Below are positions 23,401 through 33,617 of a DNA stretch of 64,000 bases, piece by piece. The stretch is from Nematostella vectensis (lineage: Eukaryota; Cnidaria; Anthozoa; Actiniaria; Edwardsiidae), in the NCBI RefSeq assembly GCF_932526225.1, contig NC_064045.1:6370998-6434997 (forward strand). Direction: 5' to 3'. The notes under the pieces were generated by a model. It was not told the DNA's origin and made no database searches. It worked only from the letters and a program-made list of their open reading frames with translations. Every line of letters starts with the position of its first letter. Positions within the stretch are counted from its first letter, which is position 1. The translations under genes and the position numbers were made by a program.

Positions 23401-25639
23401 CCTTGTATGTGACACTGTCATACCATATCACCAGACTGTGTGGTCGGGACTCATGCATCTTTTCCGTCAAGTACTTGACAAACTCTATCAAGTTATCAAC
23501 TTGGGCTGGCTGTCAAAAATGCAATTCTAATAAGCTTTATGTACCTATTTCAAATACAGTTAGATATGAAGAATCTATGTGTCATAATCTGCAGTGCTTC
23601 ATGGGTTTCAAATAAATAAATAAAATAAGCATACGTAAATAAAAATGCACACAGGTTTATAGCCTACCTTTAGGCTTTGATAGTTTTTCCGGCACGAAAA
23701 CCCAAAAAACACGCAGTTCGCAGATAGCTCGGTCACCATCTTGGATAATGTGCTCCACAGGGGGAGTGGGAAAAAAATTGCAAAAAAATTCCCCTTCCTC
23801 GCTCATTTTTACTCCCCCTCCCCCTGCGGAGCACATTATCCAAGATGGTGGTATGCGAACCCCGTATTTTCGGGGTTTTCGTGCCGGAAAAACTGTCAAA
23901 GCCTACAGGTAGGCTAACAGGTTCAGGAAGCTTTAGCACTCTAACACTATTTATGTGCCTCTAAACATTCACACTGTGTTGGGAGACCAGGATTCAGCTA
24001 TCTAAATGTTATTCATGGACCTGTGCTGGTTATGATACAATGATTCACATTTACAACCTCAATTGAAATAGAAATAGTAGTGCCTAAGCACTCTTGTCAA
24101 TACTACTACTGCTTGGAAATAAACTGGTACCTCATGCAACAACAATCATGATAAAAAATTGACTGGGTGCTATTAGCTTTATTCATTTATTTGATAATAA
24201 ATTACACAGAAATAAAGCTGCAAAAAGTTTGACTTTACCAGGGGACACCTACCTGGATTGGATTTTCAATATTTACAAGCCATCCATCAAAGTTGTAATA
24301 ATCCGCCATCTTGACGAGTTGATCAGCAAGTGCATGTACAGAATGTTCATTCTCTAAGAACTCACAGCATCTCGCAGCCCCATCATCCCACTCAGTGATA
24401 ATTGTTCCCAATACTGGAACACTATTGGTATGAGCAGCATTGGTCCAGCATGGGGGAGGAATAGTGATGAAGTGATGACTAAAGTAGACGAAAATGTCTA
24501 TCAAGTTCCAGTGGTAGAAACGATAACATTCTCTTGACACACAGCCTTGAACAAACCTATAAAAATTGCCATCAAAGTTTATTATAGGTATGAGAAGCTG
24601 CTATTTACTATTAGCTATTACTGCTGAAATATCAAGGACACAACGTCACTTTATAACAATCAACATAATCATGAATTTTATGGTAAGTACAGTATTGCAA
24701 TCATCATCAGCTTTATTGTATTTATATCATATTCATCATAACTATTATCTCTTTTAGCGTCATTCCTATATCAATACCACTGTAATCAGAATTAAAACCA
24801 TTGCCAACAGCAGCATCTGCATTATCGTAATCAAAATTTTAACCATGTGGTCCTAGTGATTATCACCATCAAATTATCTTAATCACCATCACCATCATGG
24901 CCATTGTCATTATCTCTCTCCTATGCAACATCCACTCAAGGGCTAAGTAATTTAGTCTCTTATTTAAGTATGCATAAATCATATGCTGACCTCTCTTACA
25001 GTATAAAGTTGATAAGAGTACAAGTTCCGGAAGTAAACTGATAAAGTTCATTCTTAACATTCATTTTAATACTCACCTATCATCTATGTATCCTCCTTTC
25101 ATATCATGACACACAAGTGTCCTGGGATGATCACCAAGTCCTTGATATCCCTCTGGCAGGTGCACATTGGCTACATTAAATGAGTCAAACCCTCGTGTCC
25201 AGTGCAAGGCTTCATCGAGTGTCGTAAGAGGTCTCGTTACAGGCGTTCCTGTCTCCTCGTCAAAACATCGAGGAATCGGCTCAGTCATTGAACTTATTCT
25301 TCCTAAAAACACTTTCTTTGTTGATTGATTTTCGGCTTGGCTCTCCCCTCTCATACTTTTATGATCTTTATCCTCAAATTTAAAGTCAAGATTTCTTTCT
25401 TTTTCTTCACTTTTTAGTTTCATTGCTGTTGGACTTGAATTTTCCACTGAGCTTTGTTCATTTTGCACATCATGATAAAATCGTTTAATTCTAGCTTCAT
25501 TCAAGTCTAGCCGACTTTCTGGTTTATCTGTAGTCTCAGAACGCTTTTTATTTGTCCTGTGACTCCTCCAGAAATACAATAGAGCAACAAGGCCGGCTAC
25601 AACAGTCGTGATTACAACAACTGTCGTCTCATCCGCCAT
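11413..25639 (-). CDS. ENGASE: Endo-beta-N-acetylglucosaminidase, GH85 family, with N-terminal membrane anchor
   Basis: ENGase cleaves the GlcNAc-GlcNAc core of free N-glycans, a cytosolic step in glycoprotein quality control. Exons: 25077-25639, 24253-24556, 23361-23509, 21686-21860, 20798-20901, 20166-20277, 19089-19300, 17376-17530, 16923-17145, 15444-15532, 12048-12091 and 11413-11766. They join in phase to 827 residues, somewhat longer than the human protein. GH85 signatures are clear: CHDMKGGYIDDR, FYHWNLIDIFVYFSHH, TIITEWD, and FDGWLVNIEN with catalytic Asn283 and Glu285, then VYVGVDVFGR, ALFAPGW and SIPFVTSFCRG. The C-terminal beta-rich part ends with HLGEIKILDP and a fibronectin-like region. 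Residues 5-24 form a hydrophobic segment followed by RSHRTNKKR, not expected for a cytosolic enzyme. The start at 25639 has a good context; an in-frame ATG at 25708 is possible. Introns 3, 7 and 10 hold tandem arrays built from splice junctions. Confidence 0.95.
12180..15470. repeat. 31-bp minisatellite, about 106 copies, spanning the ENGASE exon 10 donor
   Basis: The plus-strand unit is about AGTACCTTTATTTG then ATTGGCTATTTTTGAAC. On the minus strand each unit carries AATAAAG|GTACTG. The first unit is cut by the exon-intron boundary at 15444: the last codons of exon 10 (SQSNK) and its GT donor are array sequence. The array fills almost all of intron 10. Variants recur in larger blocks; for example the GGTTAACTAATTTT variant near 14118 returns 248 bp (8 units) later with its neighbours. 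Confidence 0.95.
15588..16115. mobile_element. MITE with TTAA ends in ENGASE intron 9
   Basis: Inverted ends of about 70 bp begin TTAAGAGGCG and end CGCCTCTTAA. Both arms include GATTCGAGAAAAGTTGG or a close variant. TTAA at each end fits a piggyBac-like target site. No coding sequence. Confidence 0.75.
16150..16430. repeat. Imperfect foldback sequence in ENGASE intron 9
   Basis: Two segments pair imperfectly in inverted orientation: the left arm with ACAATAGACAATTTC and ATTGTTATTCATG, the right arm with CATGAATAACAAAAG and TTATTGTC. A degraded MITE is likely; the ends are not clear. Confidence 0.45.
17505..18010. repeat. Degenerate tandem array built from the ENGASE exon 8 acceptor
   Basis: On the minus strand the true junction reads TTTGTCTTAG|GCTGATTG and continues into exon 8 with ACCTCGACCTGTCT. 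Several copies upstream in intron 7 read CGTCTTAGGCTGATTG or CGCTTAGACTGATTG. Some continue with ACCTTACCCTGTCT, a diverged copy of the exon start. Two subtypes alternate, giving a dimer of roughly 110 bp. Confidence 0.8.
18511..18896. mobile_element. MITE with GACCC(T/C)GTCC ends in ENGASE intron 7
   Basis: The left end GACCCTGTCC and right end GGACGGGGTC are inverted. The interior contains several GTTTTCG and CGAAAAC segments in opposite orientation. It resembles hAT-like MITEs of many invertebrates. An 8-bp flank (about TTATTTA/TTAATAG) is only a weak target-site duplication. Confidence 0.65.
19360..19586. mobile_element. Copy of the 254-bp TTAA-type MITE family (diverged)
   Basis: It shares GGAAACCTCAACCGACGAG, CCATCCGCTCTAAATTAT and TTCCGTTAAAAATCATC with copies at 26058, 33436 and 55569. 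The left inverted end is degraded; the right end GACAATGCCGCTTTA is recognisable. It lies in ENGASE intron 6, at the edge of exon 7. Confidence 0.7.
20472..20513. repeat. Perfect 19-bp inverted repeat with 4-base loop
   Basis: Arms 20472-20490 (AGTAGTATAAAACTGATAT) and 20495-20513 are exact complements around CAAA. They lie in ENGASE intron 5, between other repeats containing GCGCTTATTCAA. Confidence 0.85.
22230..23385. repeat. Tandem array built from the ENGASE exon 3 end and its donor
   Basis: On the minus strand exon 3 ends GAGCTCAACCAGTCAAACAG and the intron begins GTATAAAAAC. Intron copies repeat this every ~36 bp near the exon (for example AACCAGTCAAACAGGTGTAA). Farther in, the unit is ~43 bp and reads CCAGTCAAACAGGTACTAGG. 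Over twenty copies are recognisable, most keeping AACAG|GTA. The array is interrupted by a MITE at 22661-23002. Confidence 0.9.
22661..23002. mobile_element. MITE inserted inside the ENGASE intron 3 array, TTA target duplication
   Basis: The ends are GGGGC and GCCCC. The interior is rich in the palindromic word AGCCCGGGCTGA and its variants. The element splits one repeat unit and is flanked by TTA (22658-22660 and 23003-23005). It is non-coding. Confidence 0.75.
23660..23916. mobile_element. MITE, about 257 bp, in ENGASE intron 2
   Basis: Inverted ends of about 45 bp contain TAGCCTACCT, GTTTTTCCGGCACG and AAAACCC. A second inner pair contains ATAATGTGCTCC and GGAGCACATTAT. The element is nearly palindromic and non-coding; TA flanks are possible. 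Confidence 0.8.
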
Positions 25640-26057
25640 CTTGTTGTACGCTAAATCCACAGGGAGCCCAACGACATAAAGAGCTGATTCCCATGATCCA
25701 TTGCACATATTTAAAACTTGTTCTATTTCAGTAGGGAGTTGTCACAACTCCCTAATTTTAGCGATCCGCGGAATCTCGAGCTTGCCTTCAATGTGCGCCC
25801 AACCTTAAATTGACCCTCCACCAATCAGAACACTTTCCAAAGTCCCGTTCCGATTCCGATATTGCCAGTCAAATTTTTCACCGTCTACCTCCATTACAAT
25901 GATCACCTGTCTTGTTATTTCACGTCATTAATGTTTTCAAAGCTTGGTGAAATTAGTATAATCAGAGCCGCATAAAACGCCTATAGGAGCCAGGGGAAAT
26001 GACAAGTAAAGGCGCTGTCACACGCACACATTTTTACGTCCGTTACTGCACTGATAA
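25640..26057. other. Upstream flank of ENGASE
   Basis: Probable promoter and 5' leader of ENGASE on the minus strand. I see no clear TATA box or other site. Confidence 0.3.
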
Positions 26058-26311
26058 TTAAGGCCGCATTATCACCAGTTTACTTCCGGTCGATTACGTG
26101 ACAATCTCCGATGCTTTTTAGCGGAAAACGCGAAAAATATTTCAAAATATTGAAAGCAATGTGTTTATTGAAAGTTTCTTTGAGGATGTGATTGATAATT
26201 TAGAGCGGATGGCTTGTTTAATATTTCGGATTTTAATAGATTCTTTTGTCTTTTAACAGTTGAGGTTTCCGTCGGACCTCCTGAAGTAAACTGGTGACAA
26301 TTCGGCTTCAA
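26058..26311. mobile_element. Copy of the 254-bp TTAA-type MITE family
   Basis: The ends TTAAGGCCGCATTATCACC and GGTGACAATTCGGCTTCAA are inverted, with shared inner TTTACTTCCGG and complement. It carries the family's core words in the orientation opposite to the 55569 copy. Intergenic, non-coding. Confidence 0.85.
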
Positions 26312-26439
26312 TGTTTAATTATTCTTGTTGTTAGTGGGGCTCCCGAGGGTGGAGTCGGAGATTCAGCCGTAGTAACACTCATCCTCCAGAGCCGTAGTAA
26401 GCCTCAAAATATTGCCTTTAGAAGACAAAGTCAACAACA

Positions 26440-26860
26440 ACGACATTTCGGCAGGCCAATACCTGCCTTCTTCAGGTTATAAATTAGTTACAGTTGCAGT
26501 ATATGTACAAAGTTCATTGATGTTTAACTAACAAAAGATAAAAATAGTAATTGAGTAAGGAGTAACCTAAGGAAGATAGTGGATGATGGTTAAAAAAGTG
26601 GTGTGGATTACTAAACGGGATCTTCACGCCGGTTGAGACCACTGGGTTCAAGAGTGCCAGCGTGGCTTCTCTTGCTTTGCGGATGGAGTCGCGGTTGTTT
26701 GTTAAATTTTTAATAGGTATGAGCTCTATGTCAGAAGCGGAGGGTTAGGTTTTAGAAAGTGTTCAGCGGCGTGGGTTGGTACAGTTGTTTGTTAAAGCGT
26801 TGTTTTAATTTGCGTTTAGTTTTCCCAATATATTGAAGGTTATAGGTCGTGTTTTACCTG
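26440..26860 (-). pseudogene. Penelope-like element remnant, GIY-YIG endonuclease end
   Basis: On the minus strand, TTYNLQYIGKTKRKLKQRF matches the start of a GIY-YIG nuclease domain. After frame breaks, ELIPIKNLTNNRDSIRKARE and ATLALLNPVVSTGVK follow, resembling the conserved Arg/Glu end of that domain in Penelope-like retroelements. Downstream is a short hairpin around GAAGGCAGGTATTGGCCTGC. At least two frame breaks are present, and no reverse transcriptase is recognisable upstream. Identification rests on motif recognition. Confidence 0.6.
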
Positions 26861-26884
26861 TAGCTTGTTAGGCCAACACGACCA

Positions 26885-27335
26885 GAGACGCTACAAATAT
26901 TGGGGGGGCACAGTCACGCCCCTACTGGTCATTTCCTTATAATTTTTGACAATATTCGGGGGGGGGGGCCACAGTCACGCCCCTACTGGTCATTTTCTTA
27001 TAATTTTTGACAATATTGGGGGGCAAAGCCACGCCCCTACTGGCCATTTCCTTATATTTTTTTACAATATTGGGGGGGGCACAGCCACGCCCCTACTGGT
27101 CATTTCCTTATAATTTTTGACAATATTGAGGGGGGGCACAGTCACGCCCCTACTGGTCATTTCCTTATAATTTTTGACAATATTTGGGAGGGGCACAGTC
27201 ACGCCCCTACTGGTCATTTCCTTATAATTTTTGACAATATTGGGGGGGGGGGGGGGCACAGTCACGCCCCTACTGGTCATTTCCTTATAATTTTTGACAA
27301 TATTGGGGGGCACAGCCACGCCCCTACTGGTCGTT
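26885..27335. repeat. Tandem array, about 55-60 bp unit, 8 copies, with G runs
   Basis: Each unit contains CACGCCCCTACTGGTCATTT, then CCTTATAATTTTTGACAATA and a G run of 5 to 15 bases. Most length variation between units lies in the G run. Intergenic. Open frames across it are repeat artefacts. Confidence 0.9.
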
Positions 27336-27785
27336 TTCTTTTTTGTCATTGGGGCACGGGCCCCCGCTGCCCTAGCCCCATCTCCTGTGACCTGACTTAT
27401 TATCAAGCTACACAACCACTGCTAGAAACATTTCCGACATCGCATTCGAAAGATTAAATCTTAAGATTTCATTGGAGCATTATTGTAAAGAAAAAATCGA
27501 GTGCGTTGGCCGAGAATTGAACACTTCCAGCGATGAAACGTTGTTTGGTAGCTCTAAGTTTAATGCAGTAAAAGAGAGGTTGTACCACGCATTAAAACGG
27601 GAGACTGTTGATATGTTTGTCTTTCGTCATGAAGCTTACGAATTCGTTTCTTTTTTTTTTTATTGCGGAAGCAGAGTTTTTAGATAGCTTTGACAAAGAG
27701 AGTATCGATTTTGTAATTGGCAAAACTTGTACATCACGTGATTTGACGACCAAGTAGTAACGTTTCGAATTTTTAGGTCTTCTAC

Positions 27786-27890
27786 ACAGGCGCGTACACA
27801 GAGGGCGCACCCCCTTTTCAATATGATACCAATCACTGCGCATCCTCCCCCCCCCCCCCCCACCCTCGGGCAATCCTGGGAACGCGCCTG
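27786..27890. mobile_element. Short inverted-repeat element with CAGGCGCGT ends
   Basis: The ends CAGGCGCGT and ACGCGCCTG are inverted, about 105 bp apart, with a 15-base C run inside (27847-27861). Too short to code. A small MITE is likely. Confidence 0.5.
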
Positions 27891-27899
27891 AATGACGCG

Positions 27900-30545
27900 T
27901 TTTCGGCGAAACGAATGCCAGATACGTTTAAATCCATGGTAGTGTGGACAGCCCTATTACGGACCTTAAGCAACGACGACAGGAGAAAACAATGTTATCT
28001 GATTCAGAATTCAATAGCAGCACGTAAAAATGCGTTCTGTCTAATAGATTTCAGCCGTTTTAAACCAAGCAATGACGTGAAAAAAACAAACTTTCATGGT
28101 CAATTGAGGACACGCATGTTTGCATTGTAAACTTCTCTAACTAGGTTTGCTACTGTAGAAATAATGCTCTTAGATTATTTTTATTCCTCTCTGACTATAA
28201 TGTTTTGCTTATAACATTGCAATTAAAGTGGAACTGATCGCCAAGCGCGAACGCTTTTTTTTTCGATCTCGTTGTCCTAGCCGTCGTCGTCGTCTTAAAA
28301 GGGGCGACGATCGAATTAGTTTTATACAATGTCACTCGTAAGTTGCGCGCTCTGATTGGTCAAGGGTCCATGTAAGGACACACCTACGCTTGGCTTCAGC
28401 ATGCGCGCGCGGTTCCCAAAACTAAATTGTAAAGTAAAAAAATATTGTTGTATAAAACAAATAGATATCATTTTTTTGTGCGTCTGGTCAAGTTGCGTGA
28501 CTGTTGCCTATGGCTGCGATAGGAATAAATAAACACATTAGATATACTGTGACGTCTTTCTGTGCATCTGTATGTTAGAGGACAGATGCACGCAAGAACG
28601 ATATTTATTTGTTAAATAGCAAAAAGGACACAACAGAACTTTGAAATGCTACTCCAACTACTTTTCTATAATCGACTTAAAGTCATTATTTAGCAGGAGG
28701 AAGGTCTACTATGTTTGGGGGGATTTTTTTAGTTCCGATTTGGGGAAGAAGATAAAATACCAGGGTCTATGGGAGCACCTATTTTTTTAACAGGCATTCT
28801 GATCGATTTCCAAGCCTAAAAGTCGAGAATCTCAAAAGTTTCTGGGGAGAACCCAATTTCTTTGAGAGGGAGTAGCTTTTTTCCCTTATCCTGCTTAGGC
28901 TTTTAGATGTATTTTTCTTATTCTTTGTTTCTACATCACGTTTATTATACGTCAAGTTTATTATATATACTGTAAGATATTGTACAGGGACCATTTGTCC
29001 CGCAAATAGGACGAGCTAATATAGACGGGACAGACGTTATTAAGCGCAGTTATTTATTTTGAACATGAATAAGCAAATATTATTTTTAATTCTAAGAACT
29101 TTTAAAGGGTTTCAAAATATAGTGGATATAATAACAGTCGATATAACAAAAAAAAAATACATGTAATTAGATGTATTTTAAGACATGTAATCATTTGGAA
29201 ATAAGGTGATGCAACTAAATTTGTATCTCTACAGATAATGGTCTTTAATTGTAAATATGTAATTTAACAATTCGAATAAGAGCACACGTTGTGTTTTAAT
29301 TCTTGGTTAATTAAAAACTTTTATTTGGGTGTCATTATGACAACGTTTTCGGGTTATGATTTTGTGAAAAGAGAATGTTATAACTACTAGAAATTTGAAT
29401 TATCAAGAAAATTTTCACCGTACTCCATTGATAAATTAAATGGCGTTTCACCCAAGTTACCATGAAATTGTTCTACTTTTAATTAAGCGTAACTTAAAAG
29501 TCCTCAACGGTTTTGGCGGTAACACAATCAACTTATGAGTACTAAATCGGTATTGTCCAAATATCCCCTGCATTTTTATTATTAGTTTGCCAATTGCTTT
29601 TCCTGTGCAACTAACATGTTGTATTGTTTGCGTCGATTTGAGGTGCTTAACATTTTTCAAAGTTTGAATTATAAGAATTTTTGTGGTCTGCAATTTAGTT
29701 TTTTTTACAGTGAGTTTTTAATCCTTGTAAACACACCCGACATGACACCATTTTCATATCCGTTATAGCAAGTTTGGGTAACAAGTAGTAATTATTTCGT
29801 TTAGCCGCCTATCTACTCATTCATATGCATAAATGCTTGGAACTTTACCAGCCATTGAAGTTTTCTTTTCACCTGCCTCACAAACAAATTACATAGGAGC
29901 CCCATAGCAGTTACGAAGTGGAGAGAAAAATCAGGAACACACCTCAAGCAAACTACGTAACCTTAAAAAGGCTAGGACTATTTTGATGTTGCCGTGGACG
30001 CAAGGATAAACAGATCTAAAGGTGAAAACAGATAAGAATAGCCTGTTTTCCAGCTGCTTCACAATTCATAACTTGAGGGTGGAATAGAGAAATAGAAAAA
30101 AAACAATTTCAGTTGCCTTTTAATCTATCAAAGAGCCACAAATGACTTTCTATAGCTACAACAAAAAGCAACTCGTGAGGATGCACCGCCTGCTTTAAGA
30201 AGTACTTTTCAGAAGTCCAGTTGTGAAGTGAGTCCAACGCCAAACCCCTCAATTCACACTCAAAGATTGTTAGCTGATTTTAGAAAAGACAATTGTTGTT
30301 CTTTAAGTCAACACCTGCCGGTGCAATTTTTTTCACAGGACAGGAATTAAAAGAAAAACCAAACAATTAGAAAACATTAAGCACACCGAGGTAAACATGA
30401 TTTAACAATTAACAAAAAGCTTAAAAAACAAATCGCGGTGGTAGAATCGAAGCGAGCGTTTCCTCTCGCGATTGCGTAGGAATACTTAAAAGAAAACTTC
30501 TACAGCGGATTTTTCACAATAAGATTTTCAAGTAAAGACAGACAT
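27900..30545. other. Gene-poor intergenic stretch upstream of the GPCR
   Basis: AT-rich over much of its length. Short open frames are present but none has a recognisable domain. I see no tRNA, rRNA or strong repeat. The GPCR promoter should lie at its right end, but I cannot pick a start site. Confidence 0.4.
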
Positions 30546-31631
30546 GTGTTTGCTTGCCTCAGAGAAGAAAAGCAAGTTCTTATAAAGATGTTCGCTTATA
30601 ACTACTCATGCTATTACTTCACTGAATGGGTCCAGTACGGTCAGCTTACCTACTCTCAATTCGCCGTCGTCGCTTTCCTAAATGGCATAACTATTTTACC
30701 CGCCATTATTCTGAATGGTTTAATTCTTGTCTCGATATGGCGAACACCAGCGCTTCACACGCCAGCCATGGCTTTGGTGTTCAACCTGGCCATTTCCGAT
30801 TTCTTCGTAGGTTTTTTGGCACAGCCTGTGATGATGGCATGGTTCGCAGTGGAGCTGAAAGCGACTGAGATGCAATCAACCTATTGCTACATGTCTATAA
30901 CCATGATCGTTTCCTCCACTTTTTTTTCGTGTTCCTCATTCTTCGTGGTGACTGCAATAGCTGTGGACAGGTTCTTGGCTTTGTATTACCATCTTCGTTA
31001 CCCTACCATCATGACCATGAGAAAAGCAGTTGCTGTATCTCTAGTCACTTGGTTTGCCTCGCTTTTCGTCATTGCTTTGCGATTGACTGTGGGGACCAAG
31101 TACAGAGCGGTCTTCAGCGTGTTCAACAGCTCTCTCGTAGCTACATGCGAGTTAGTTGTTCTCTTCAGCTATTTCAAGATCTATAGAATTCTAAGAAAAC
31201 ACCAAAAGCAAATCCATTCAGCGAATATTGGTTTAGAATTAACACTCGCAAGTCCTGACTCAACAGAAGAATCCATTTCTCAGACATCACTCACACAGCC
31301 ACAGAAAAGTATTCGACAGTACAGAAAATCTATTATTAGTTCATTCTACATCTACTTTGCGTTTATCCTATGCTATTTTCCCGCCATCTGCGTTTTGATT
31401 TACTACTCCGCCACCGATGACCACCGCGTTTCGGCGTATTTCACAAAGATCGCATTCTGTATCCTTGTGATTAACTCTGCCATCAATCCCGGGATCTATT
31501 GCTGGAAGATGAGAGAGCTTCGTAACGCGGTCCGCCAAACTCTTATAAGATTGAGGGGGATTACAGGGCTCAAAACACAGAGGAAATTCTTTCCTAAACG
31601 CGCCGTTAAAGCTGCTTGGACAATGTCTTAA
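30546..31631 (+). CDS. Class A (rhodopsin-like) G-protein-coupled receptor, intronless
   Basis: A plasma-membrane receptor of 361 residues in one exon. Seven hydrophobic segments are visible. TM1 contains LNGLILVSIW, TM2 NLAISDFFVGF, and TM3 ends AVDRF (residues 139-143), a variant of DRY. TM4 has the conserved Trp169. TM6 contains FILCYFP, replacing the common CWxP. TM7 has INSAINPGIY, an NPxxY motif. Cys114 at the top of TM3 is present, but the second extracellular loop is very short and has no cysteine, so the usual disulfide may be missing, as in melanocortin receptors. Asn-Tyr-Ser near the N-terminus is a possible glycosylation site. The ligand is unknown; the pattern is closest to melanocortin/adenosine-like receptors. 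Translation may instead begin at Met15 (30588). A possible poly(A) signal lies at 31942-31947. Confidence 0.93.
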   Translation: MFACLREEKQVLIKMFAYNYSCYYFTEWVQYGQLTYSQFAVVAFLNGITILPAIILNGLILVSIWRTPALHTPAMALVFNLAISDFFVGFLAQPVMMAWFAVELKATEMQSTYCYMSITMIVSSTFFSCSSFFVVTAIAVDRFLALYYHLRYPTIMTMRKAVAVSLVTWFASLFVIALRLTVGTKYRAVFSVFNSSLVATCELVVLFSYFKIYRILRKHQKQIHSANIGLELTLASPDSTEESISQTSLTQPQKSIRQYRKSIISSFYIYFAFILCYFPAICVLIYYSATDDHRVSAYFTKIAFCILVINSAINPGIYCWKMRELRNAVRQTLIRLRGITGLKTQRKFFPKRAVKAAWTMS

Positions 31632-31639
31632 ATGATAAT

Positions 31640-32216
31640 CCCGACGGGTTCATTAATGGTTATTGACAATCAGGAGAGAACAAAAAGTAGCAAGGGACCT
31701 CTTCAAACTTTTTCTGTAAAAATGCTTTATGATAATGTCTTGAAAAAGGTTGTGGACGAATTTTTTAGATGGCAATCCAGACATTTACATAAATCATCAC
31801 ATCGATAATCAGGAAAGAATCAATGCTAGAATAAGAGACTCTAAAAACCCGCCTCTTGCCTCCACAATACTTTTATTGTGAACCTGAAGGATACAAAAAA
31901 TTACAAGGGAATGTCCTAGAAAAAGTTGTCTGTGCAACATAAATAAACACAAGCTTGAAATTGTATGTGAAACCAGAGTCGTTTTTTTTGATGGTTCGAG
32001 CGTTAGCTCTTCGTCGGAGCCAAGAGGATGTTGATTTGTTTCCCTGATTATGCTACGCCTACGCAGACCACCATGTTATTTTGGTCAGCTTGTGTATAGT
32101 TTTTCTAGTCGTATTAACGTCTTATAGGGTATCCCTGACGTATACATAACTCACATTGACAAGCAGGAGAGAACCAATGCTAAAAGAAAAAAAGACTCTG
32201 CGCCGTGCAAGTTATC
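31640..32216. other. GPCR 3' flank with diverged copies of the following array
   Basis: Pieces such as ATTGACAATCAGGAGAGAAC (near 31660) and ACATCGATAATCAGGA (near 31800) are diverged relatives of the 64-bp unit that follows. The poly(A) signal AATAAA is at 31942-31947. No other gene. Confidence 0.5.
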
Positions 32217-32940
32217 CTTGGGTAACCCTGACGTTACGTAAATTACATCGATAATCAGAAGGATTTGCCTGGAGAATGTCTAAGGGTAACCCTGACGTTA
32301 CGTAAATTACATCGATAACCAGAAGGATTTGCCTGGAGAATGTCTAAGGGTAACCCTGACGTTACGTAAATTACATCAATAACCAGAAGGACTTGCCTGG
32401 AGAATGTCTAAGGGTAACCCTGACGTTACGTAAATTACATCGATTATCAGAAGGACTTGCCTGGAGAATGTCTAAGGGTAACCCTGACGTTACGTAAATT
32501 ACATCGATAATCAGAAGGATTTGCCTGGAGAATGTCTAAGGGTAACCCTGACGTTACGTAAATTACATCGATAATCAGAAGGATTTGCCTGGAGAATCTC
32601 TAAGGGGTAACCCTGACGTTACGTAAATTACATAATGTCTAAGGGTAACCCTGACGTTACGTAAATTACATCGATAATCAGAAGGATTTGCCTGGAGAAT
32701 GTCTAAGGGTAACCCTGACGTTACGTAAATTACATCGATAATCAGAAGGATTTGCCTGGAGAATCTGTAAGGGGTAACCCTGACGTTACGTAAATTACAT
32801 AATGTCTAAGGGTAACCCTGACGTTACGTAAATTACATCGATAATCAGAAGGATTTGCCTGGAGAATGTCTAAGGGTAACCCTGACGTTACGTAAATTAC
32901 ATCGATAATCAGAAGGATTTGCCTGGAGAATGTCTTAGGG
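32217..32940. repeat. 64-bp tandem array with a TTACGTAA palindrome in every unit
   Basis: Twelve copies of TGACGTTACGTAAATTAC are visible, spaced 64 bp in full units. Two shortened units have lost the middle. Units also share ATCGATAATCAGAAGGATTT and GCCTGGAGAATGTCTAAGG. Conservation is close to exact, so the array is young. It lies about 590 bp past the GPCR stop. Confidence 0.95.
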
Positions 32941-33435
32941 GGTGATTCTAACGTGTATATAAATTACAACGATTGTAAGGAGAGATTCAGGCCTCAAAAG
33001 AAATAGGGAGGGGCGTAAAAATAACCTTTCCGTACGATGTTTAAGAGTAAGTACAGTGTGTGCAACGGGGGCTTAAAGCAGAGATCCGACTTTCAACAGC
33101 TCTCTTTAAAAAACTCGCCCGGGTAAAGTCGTCTTACATTGTAAACCTAACGTCTACACCAGTAACATTGACAATCAGGAGAGAACTAGGACTCACAAAA
33201 CATAGAACAAAGAGATCGAAAAAGATGCGTTTGCGCTTGGCAATAAATTCACATGGAATGGGAGAAGCAAGACATTGTAGTCAGAGTAAGATTAAAATAA
33301 ACTGAGGTCATAAGAGTCTACTTAAGATGCTTAGTGCACATCTCTCCCTCAAGGGCTGTTTAAATACCACGATCTTCAGTAGTATGGGTGAGCTCCATCT
33401 TCATTACATTGTCGTAACGATCATAAAACATCCGT

Positions 33436-33617
33436 TAAAAGCGGCAATGAAACCAGTTCACTTTCGACGGGAAACTCAGCCGACAAGAGACAAAAAAATC
33501 TATTAGAAACCGCGCTATTTATCAATCACAGCCTCAACGAAACTTTCAATAGACACACTGCTTTTTACAATTTTGAAATATTTTACGCGTTTCCCGTTAA
33601 AAATCATCGGAGATTGA
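33436..33617. mobile_element. Truncated copy of the 254-bp TTAA-type MITE family
   Basis: The left end TTAAAAGCGGCAATGAAACC is present, with core words TTTACAATTTTGAAATATTT and GTTAAAAATCATCGGAGATT. The sequence breaks off before the right inverted end. Confidence 0.7.

Noticed and set aside
26885-27415. 117-codon frame with repeated MTSRGVTVPPPPNIVKNYKE
   Set aside because: A reading of the G-run array. Run lengths differ between units, so the frame would not be stable.
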